Positions 58,826-64,000 of a stretch of 64,000 nt of DNA are shown here, one piece after another; positions within the stretch are counted from its first letter, which is position 1, and each line of letters begins with the position of its first letter. Origin of the DNA: an uncultured Saprospiraceae bacterium (GTDB taxonomy: Bacteria > Bacteroidota > Bacteroidia > Chitinophagales > Saprospiraceae); the NCBI GenBank assembly GCA_937926205.1, contig CALEYL010000004.1, forward strand, positions 62,001 to 126,000. Direction: 5' to 3'. The notes under the pieces were generated by a model. The model did not search any database. It was not told the origin of the DNA and worked only from the letters and a program-made list of their open reading frames with translations. The position numbers and the translations under genes are program-made.

Positions 58826-59974
58826 TTAGGTTACTTCCCTCACCCCATCGCCAATATTCACTTCTAACACCGTTGCTTCAATTCCAAAAGTTTCCCGATA
58901 GGCTATCCGGATATCTTCTCTGAATGTTGGCAAAACTGATTTTTCAAGCAAATTGAGCGTACACCCCCCAAATCCGCCGCCCATCATTCTTGCCCCGGCG
59001 ACACCAGGGTATTGGTTTGCAAAAGCTGCCAGGAAATCGAGCTCGGAACAACTCACCGCGTAATCATCACGAAGACCGGCATGCGTTTGCTGAAGCAAGG
59101 CGCCAAGCTCGCCCATTTTTCCTGCCTTTAACAAAAGACAGGCTTTGTGTATCCGCTCGTTTTCAAACACCACGTACCGACATCTTTGATACGTAACAGG
59201 ATCGAACAATGCCCGTTGTGATTCCAGCATCGCCGGACTGACATCGCGTAAATGTGTCACTTCAGGATAAAAACGACTCAGCAATTCAACGCCTGCCGCG
59301 CATTCCAGAACCCTTTCCCCATAGGCCGATTCAGCCAGTTCATGATGCACTCCGGAATCTACCAGCAGCAGGGCATGGTTTTCAAAATGGGCAGGAATGT
59401 ATTCATAAACGAGGTTTCGGCAATCCAGCAAAATGGCCATCTCAGATTTCCCCATCAGGCTTGCAAACTGGTCCATAATGCCGCATGGAACGCCCACGAA
59501 AGAATTGGAAGAGCGTTGCGCCAATTTTGCAAGTTCCTTTGGCTCCAAACCCAAATCAAACAAACGATTTAATGCAAAAGCCATCCCACACTCCATCGCG
59601 GCAGAAGAGCTGAGTCCGGCGCCTACCGGCAAATTGCCTCCAAAAACACAGTCAAAACCCTGATTCTCTTTTAGCTCAAGCGTATGGGCAATGCCTGCAA
59701 GGTAGTTCACCCACATCCTTTTTTCAGGGACGGGTTTTGGAAGCGGAATAATGGCCTCCTGGCCAATATCTGCAGCGACGACATGGCACTGGTTGCTTTT
59801 GTTGGGGGCCACAGCAAACCAAAGGCCTCTGTCGATGGCCGCCGGTAGCACCCAGCCCTGGTTGTAGTCTGTATGCTCGCCAATGAGGTTGATGCGACCT
59901 GGCGCATGAAACAGCACTGGCCTTGTTTCAAATCGCTGTTCAAATAATGTCCGGATAGACTCAAGGGTATTCAT
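58826..59974 (-). CDS. galK: Galactokinase
   Basis: 382 residues with the galactokinase signature APGRINLIGEHTDYNQG (about 25-41), the GHMP phosphate-binding loop PVGAGLSSSAAME, and the C-terminal MMGGGFGGCTLNLL. It phosphorylates galactose at C1 in the Leloir pathway. No other Leloir genes are adjacent. It is the last gene after the large fusion protein gene, with a 24-base gap, so the two are probably co-transcribed; a link between the activities is not evident. Confidence 0.95.
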   Translation of the reverse strand: MNTLESIRTLFEQRFETRPVLFHAPGRINLIGEHTDYNQGWVLPAAIDRGLWFAVAPNKSNQCHVVAADIGQEAIIPLPKPVPEKRMWVNYLAGIAHTLELKENQGFDCVFGGNLPVGAGLSSSAAMECGMAFALNRLFDLGLEPKELAKLAQRSSNSFVGVPCGIMDQFASLMGKSEMAILLDCRNLVYEYIPAHFENHALLLVDSGVHHELAESAYGERVLECAAGVELLSRFYPEVTHLRDVSPAMLESQRALFDPVTYQRCRYVVFENERIHKACLLLKAGKMGELGALLQQTHAGLRDDYAVSCSELDFLAAFANQYPGVAGARMMGGGFGGCTLNLLEKSVLPTFREDIRIAYRETFGIEATVLEVNIGDGVREVT

Positions 59975-59998
59975 CCTGTGTTTTTCTATTTCACCAAT

Positions 59999-62992
59999 TC
60001 AGTTTATTTCCTTCAAAACAACACCTAATTGTTCAATCAAAAAATCAGCATTTGCCTTATTGATGCACATGGGTGGTTTGATCTTTATCACATTGTTCAT
60101 TGGGCCGTCCGTACTGAGCAGGATGCCACGCTCGCGCATTCTGTTGACCAGATAGCCGGCCTGCACTGTCGCTGCTTTTTTTGAATCTGGATCATCTGTC
60201 AGCTCCATTCCTAAAAACAGACCAGATCCGCGCACATCGCCTATGATCGAATGCCGGGCTTGCAATTGCCGCATTTGTTCCAGCAGGTAACTGCCCACAT
60301 TAAGTGCATTGGCCTGAAGCGCCTCTTCTTCAACCACCTTCAGGACTTCATGCGCAATGGCACAGGACACCGGGTTGCCGCCAAAGGTATTGAAATACTC
60401 CATGCCATTGGCGAAAGCCAGCGCAATGTCGCGACGTACTACCACTGCTCCAATGGGATGCCCATTGCCTAATGGTTTTCCAATCGTCACAATATCAGGA
60501 ACAATACCGTGTAGCTGAAAGGCCCAATAAGTTTCCCCGACCCTTCCGATACCCGTTTGCACTTCATCTGCAATGCAAATCCCGCCCGACGCCCTGACTT
60601 TGCTATAAATATCCGAAAAATAGGCTTCGGGCGGCACGAGTTGTCCGCCGCAACTCAGAATGCTTTCGTGGATAAAAGCGGCCATCGGCGGCACCTGATT
60701 CAAAACAGCCCGGGTTTTTTCAGCAATAGTCTCCTTGCTCAGACGCCAGGCATCCGGTAAAGGCAGTTTGTGGATGAAAGGCAATGCGCCTGATCCGCCC
60801 GGCCCGTCAAATTTGTAGGAACTGATTTCCACATTGGTGGCCGTATTGCCATGATAACCGCCCTCCACGACAAGGACATCTTTTCTACCAGTAAAAACGC
60901 GTGCCATGCGCAGTGCCAGTTCATTGGCCTCGCTGCCGGAATTGACAAAATAACAAACCTCCAGCTCTGCCGGTAAAGTAGCGCACAAGGATTCGGCCAG
61001 TTCGAGGATATTTCGATGCAAGTATCGGGTATTGGTGTTCAGCACAGCCATTTGGCGTTGACCGGCACGAACAACCCGTTCGTGTTGGTGGCCTACATGC
61101 GGCACGTTGTTGACGGCGTCTAAATACCGTCTGCCCTGATGATCGTAAAGGTATTGCAGATGACCCCGAACGATGTGTAAAGGTCGTTTGTAGGAAAGGC
61201 TGAGGTTGGGACCAAGGCGTTCACGCCGGCGTTCGGACAGCATATCCTCTGACAGGGCAGGGGAGTTCCCCCAGCCGGCCAATGGCGCAGGATCGGGGCA
61301 AATACTGCTCCAAATGGCGCTTTGATCCGGGTAGCAAACCCCTGGGTAATCGCCTTTATTACCAAGTAAATCGAGCATGATCTGCATGTGCAAATGAGGC
61401 GGCCAATTGCCGTTTTCTGGTCGCGGTCCGATGTCTGCAAGGTGTTCGCCCTGCCGAACAACCATGCCCGGTTTCCATTTTTCAATTGATGCCCGGCTAA
61501 GATGGCCATAAAGCGTATAAAATGTCAGTTCCGGAACGGGTGAATGCTCCAGAATGAGGGTTGGACCATAGTCGCGCTCGCCAGCGTTGTCCTGAACAAA
61601 AAGCACCTTGCCCTGAAGCGGAGCAAGGATGGCTGTATGAGCAGGAGCCCACAGGTCAAGCCCGAGATGAACGGTCCGCCATTCCGGTCCGTCGTTGCCC
61701 TGAGTAGTATAGCTGTCGGTGGTGTAAAATGGCCTGACTTCGTTGTAGCCGCCGGCGCCGATGGAGATGTTTTGGGCATTCATCAGATCTTCGATCATGC
61801 GGTCGAAACGGGCATTGTCTTCGAAGTTGTGGTTGTGGCCTACATCCAGACTGCCTACACTAAGATCCAGCCAACCGGTTGTGTCTCTTTCATTCATCGC
61901 AATGCACCTTGTAGAAGGCGCTTGCCCCAGACGCCATTGGTCGTATAGCAGCCTTTGAGGACAAGGCTCCCAATCGCAGGCATGGCGGAACGTATAGTGG
62001 GCCAGCGCAGGTGGAATTTTGCGCCATTTTTCAAGCAAATCCCAGGCACTCTGGTCGCTGATTTGCAGGTATTCGTTTTCCGGATGTTCGCTTCTGTTTA
62101 AGGCGGAAACGGTGACACTAATGCACAATCGCGCAGCTACAAGCGGAAAGAGAACGGCTGCTTCATCAGCTTGAAGCGGGTAATGCCGGTGGTACCCGCG
62201 CACAATGCTTGCCGCAGCGCTCAAAGGATCGGGTTTGTCCATGACCGCATAAGCAATGGTGATGGCCAGGTCGCAGATGGTACAGGAATACAGGGCATCG
62301 CCGTAGTCGATCAGGCTGATGACTTCCGTTGCAGGAAAACTGCTTGCGTCCAGCAGTATGTTGTAGTCATTCGCGTCGTTGTAAATGACGCTTTTGCGGA
62401 GATGGTTCCGGCGTGGTGCAACTTCGGTCTTAAAAAGCGACAAAAAATGGCTCAACACTGTTTTTCTTTCTTCCGGAAAAAGGCCGAGATGAGGCTCAAT
62501 CCAGGGCAGGGTCATCACGTCCCATTTTAACTTGCGATCCGCATGAGGATGGCTGAAGGACTCCAGCGCAGTGCTGAGCTTTCCAAGGGCTGTTCCCAGA
62601 CTTTCCAGTGCGGACGAACCAGCAGGGGGTGTTTTTCCCCAGACGCGGCCTTCTACCCAGGTAAGCACACGGGCGTATCGGGCCTTTTTATCAATATTTT
62701 CCAATACTTCGATATCTGTTTCTTTATTACTGGGGATGACCCGGGGAAGTCGAAGGGAAAGCCCTTGTTTTGCTAAGTGCCGGAGGAGTTTGTTTTGGAA
62801 ATCAAGGTGTTCAAAAGCGGTGTCCGGATGAGCGATTTTCAGTACAAAGCCAGAACCATCCTCTCGGGTGAGTTTATAATTCAGGTCGATTTCCCCCGGA
62901 AGTGCTTCAATTTTGGGGTTTTGAAAACCAGGCCATAACTGAGCAATTCGAATAATTTCAGGCAGTGTTATTTCGGATTTGATATTTTCCAC
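59999..62992 (-). CDS. Three-domain fusion: APH-type kinase, M23 peptidase, class III PLP aminotransferase/phospholyase
   Basis: 997 residues from a GTG at 62992. Residues about 20-330 are an aminoglycoside/choline-kinase fold (VIYNDANDYNILL at 202-214, DYGD at 229-232). Residues about 400-570 are an M23/LytM domain with His442, Asp446 (VHLGLDLW) and His533/His535 (PHLHMQ), so all metal ligands are present. Residues about 590-997 are a class III PLP enzyme (SGSEANELALRMAR, DEVQTGIGRVG, Lys839 in TIGKPLGNG), closest in my judgement to the AGXT2L (phosphoethanolamine/phosphohydroxylysine phospholyase) branch. Known bacterial fusions join such kinases and lyases, suggesting phosphorylation then elimination on an amino alcohol or hydroxylysine. 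The M23 role is unclear. Confidence 0.9.
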   Translation of the reverse strand: MENIKSEITLPEIIRIAQLWPGFQNPKIEALPGEIDLNYKLTREDGSGFVLKIAHPDTAFEHLDFQNKLLRHLAKQGLSLRLPRVIPSNKETDIEVLENIDKKARYARVLTWVEGRVWGKTPPAGSSALESLGTALGKLSTALESFSHPHADRKLKWDVMTLPWIEPHLGLFPEERKTVLSHFLSLFKTEVAPRRNHLRKSVIYNDANDYNILLDASSFPATEVISLIDYGDALYSCTICDLAITIAYAVMDKPDPLSAAASIVRGYHRHYPLQADEAAVLFPLVAARLCISVTVSALNRSEHPENEYLQISDQSAWDLLEKWRKIPPALAHYTFRHACDWEPCPQRLLYDQWRLGQAPSTRCIAMNERDTTGWLDLSVGSLDVGHNHNFEDNARFDRMIEDLMNAQNISIGAGGYNEVRPFYTTDSYTTQGNDGPEWRTVHLGLDLWAPAHTAILAPLQGKVLFVQDNAGERDYGPTLILEHSPVPELTFYTLYGHLSRASIEKWKPGMVVRQGEHLADIGPRPENGNWPPHLHMQIMLDLLGNKGDYPGVCYPDQSAIWSSICPDPAPLAGWGNSPALSEDMLSERRRERLGPNLSLSYKRPLHIVRGHLQYLYDHQGRRYLDAVNNVPHVGHQHERVVRAGQRQMAVLNTNTRYLHRNILELAESLCATLPAELEVCYFVNSGSEANELALRMARVFTGRKDVLVVEGGYHGNTATNVEISSYKFDGPGGSGALPFIHKLPLPDAWRLSKETIAEKTRAVLNQVPPMAAFIHESILSCGGQLVPPEAYFSDIYSKVRASGGICIADEVQTGIGRVGETYWAFQLHGIVPDIVTIGKPLGNGHPIGAVVVRRDIALAFANGMEYFNTFGGNPVSCAIAHEVLKVVEEEALQANALNVGSYLLEQMRQLQARHSIIGDVRGSGLFLGMELTDDPDSKKAATVQAGYLVNRMRERGILLSTDGPMNNVIKIKPPMCINKANADFLIEQLGVVLKEIN

Positions 62993-63073
62993 GGAGCATC
63001 AATTTTAATGCCCGAAGATGGGGAGCCTGACGTAGAATAGCAACCTTAGTGTAGGTTTTATTAAAAAGCGGGA

Positions 63074-63097
63074 GGCATCCTGATTTTTTGGGATGCC
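63074..63097 (-). terminator. Terminator after the AstE/AspA-like gene
   Basis: GGCATCC (63074-63080) pairs with GGATGCC (63091-63097) with a loop rich in T; on the minus strand the hairpin is followed by CCCGCTTTTTAATAA, fitting an intrinsic terminator 86 bases beyond the stop codon at 63183. Confidence 0.55.
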
Positions 63098-63182
63098 ACA
63101 GCATAGCGCGAAGTTTTGGAATACCTTCATTCAGTTTCTGCGGCATTTTTCATTTTTATTCCAGAATCAGCCGGTTTTTACA

Positions 63183-64000
63183 TCAATTCCGCTTTTCATC
63201 CAGAATCCCTAAATGAATGATTCTGCCTCCATTCATATTGATGGGATTGGTGCTCCTTCCGATAACGATGCCATCCTGAGGACATACATATTCTTTGATG
63301 ACATCTCCAAAGGGATTTCGGAGGATCCCGATGGCTGTACCCTTACTTATCTTTTGATTCAAACGGACCGGTACTTCCAGGTATCCTCCCCGGTCGACAT
63401 AGGTCCAATATGATTTTTTGCAGATTACGGCAGGCTGCGTTTTTTGAATGGCGCCATGAGTAATTCCAAGCCATCGCATGACATTTTCTACTCCGGTTTT
63501 GCCCCGCTCGATCATATCCGGCTGGAACACCTGAGGGTTGCCATATTCAACCGTAATCGTCGGAATTCCTCTAAGGCCCGCCTCCGCCCGCATGGTCCCG
63601 CTTTCTGTGACCTGTTCATTGGCGCTTGGGGTTCCTTTGTTGTTCAGGATGATGTCTGCGTCCTGTAAGTAAGCCATTTGTGCCGTTTTGTCGTCATCCA
63701 GATCGGCCCTTACGTAAAGGGTGTTTTCCCGTCCAAAACTTGCCGTGTGCATGTCAATCAGGTAGTCCAGTTGTGGCAAGATTTTTTGCGTTATGGCCCA
63801 GACGTACTGTTGGGAATTGTTGCCATTTTCCTTTCCGGGAAAAATCCGGTTTAAGTCTTCTTCATCCACATAACTTCTTTCATTCAAAGGAATGCTGATG
63901 GCATTTAACCCTGGTATGGCGATCAATGTTCCTTCCAAAGAATCTGGATTGATGTCTTGCAGGACTTGCCGGATGACCTCTATTCCATTGAGCTCATTGC
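63183..64000 (-). CDS. AstE/AspA (succinylglutamate desuccinylase/aspartoacylase) family metallohydrolase, 5' end outside window
   Basis: The frame continues upstream of any start into the window edge: reading from 64000 the codons give NELNGIEVIRQVLQDIN, then PDSLEGTLIAIPGLNAISIP. NELNG is the end of the HGNE zinc motif, so the true start lies beyond 64000; a TTG at 63938 is internal. Further signatures are ERSYVDEEDLNRIFPGK, the zinc ligand in LIDMHTASFG, and TVEYGNPQVFQPDM with the catalytic glutamate. These M14-like enzymes hydrolyse N-acyl amino acids. It precedes the kinase/M23/aminotransferase fusion by 190 bases on the same strand, hinting at shared amino-compound metabolism. Confidence 0.9.
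   Translation of the reverse strand, partial: NELNGIEVIRQVLQDINPDSLEGTLIAIPGLNAISIPLNERSYVDEEDLNRIFPGKENGNNSQQYVWAITQKILPQLDYLIDMHTASFGRENTLYVRADLDDDKTAQMAYLQDADIILNNKGTPSANEQVTESGTMRAEAGLRGIPTITVEYGNPQVFQPDMIERGKTGVENVMRWLGITHGAIQKTQPAVICKKSYWTYVDRGGYLEVPVRLNQKISKGTAIGILRNPFGDVIKEYVCPQDGIVIGRSTNPINMNGGRIIHLGILDEKRN

Noticed and set aside
58826..62992. A dedicated galactose pathway linking galK and the fusion protein
   Set aside because: Adjacency alone; no galE, galT or sugar-related domain in the fusion supports it.
63183..63938. Taking the AstE/AspA-like gene as complete from 63938
   Set aside because: The codon there is an internal TTG; the frame continues upstream through NELNG, part of the zinc motif, to the window edge.

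Overview
The window reads as chromosomal DNA of a Bacteroidota bacterium, most likely of the Saprospiria type. Evidence: two secreted proteins end in type IX secretion (T9SS) sorting domains; there are a DUF3810 protein, a DUF2911 protein and a CcmB permease of the kind found in this phylum; leaders are AT-rich rather than Shine-Dalgarno-like; and several genes have TAnnTTTG-type -7 promoter boxes (one with a full TTTG-N19-TACCTTTG). I see no prophage, insertion sequence, rRNA or CRISPR array.

Layout. 1-5.3 kb: partial ccmB, thioredoxin, a DUF3810 membrane protein, an SUI1/eIF1-type factor and a large T9SS protein with dockerin-like and cohesin-like parts. 5.6-7.0 kb: an AT-rich gene for an unknown helical protein. 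7.0-21.4 kb: a minus-strand operon for glucuronoxylan use (uxuA, GH67 alpha-glucuronidase, acetylesterase, GH10 xylanase, SDR oxidoreductase, GH3 glycosidase, uxaC, hexuronate MFS transporter) with a divergent LacI regulator and two candidate operators. 21.4-26 kb: a small-ORF/membrane/lipoprotein trio, an ECF42-type sigma factor with its DGPF partner, and a DUF2911 protein. 26-29.2 kb: the oxidative pentose phosphate operon gnd-zwf-pgl. 29.4-32.4 kb: an epimerase-like gene, an unknown protein, and tRNA-Val and tRNA-Pro flanking an S23-family four-helix-bundle gene. 32.5-37.2 kb: an O-acetylation cluster (two SGNH proteins, one with LysM, plus an MBOAT). 37.4-41.5 kb: secG, a TPR-like protein, ruvB, icd. 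41.7-47.8 kb: a haloperoxidase-like lipoprotein with an outer-membrane protein, a T9SS protein and a membrane-bound iron-sulfur protein. 48-52.4 kb: a phosphoribosyltransferase, the three-gene pyridine nucleotide transhydrogenase and an SPFH protein. 52.4-58.8 kb: envelope coiled-coil and OmpA proteins, a PLD protein with an EVE-like tail, engB, an acyltransferase and an exonuclease. 58.8-64 kb: galK, a kinase/M23/aminotransferase fusion, and the 3' part of an AstE/AspA metallohydrolase gene that runs off the window.

How the genes work together: secreted or periplasmic enzymes deacetylate xylan, cut its backbone and remove glucuronic acid. The MFS carrier imports the uronate, and UxaC, the SDR and UxuA convert it to 2-keto-3-deoxygluconate. 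NADPH supply is also well represented (zwf, icd, pntAA/AB/B).

The least expected signal is not a protein. Two intergenic copies (31968-32116 and 38741-38886) of a roughly 148-base palindromic element keep the same three-helix fold through compensatory base changes. A shortened relative at 46388-46441 abuts a stop codon. Other things worth a second look are the triple-domain fusion, the PLD/EVE-like protein, the S23 gene flanked by inverted GT-rich tracts between two tRNAs, and a 32-codon ORF with a double-glycine motif.
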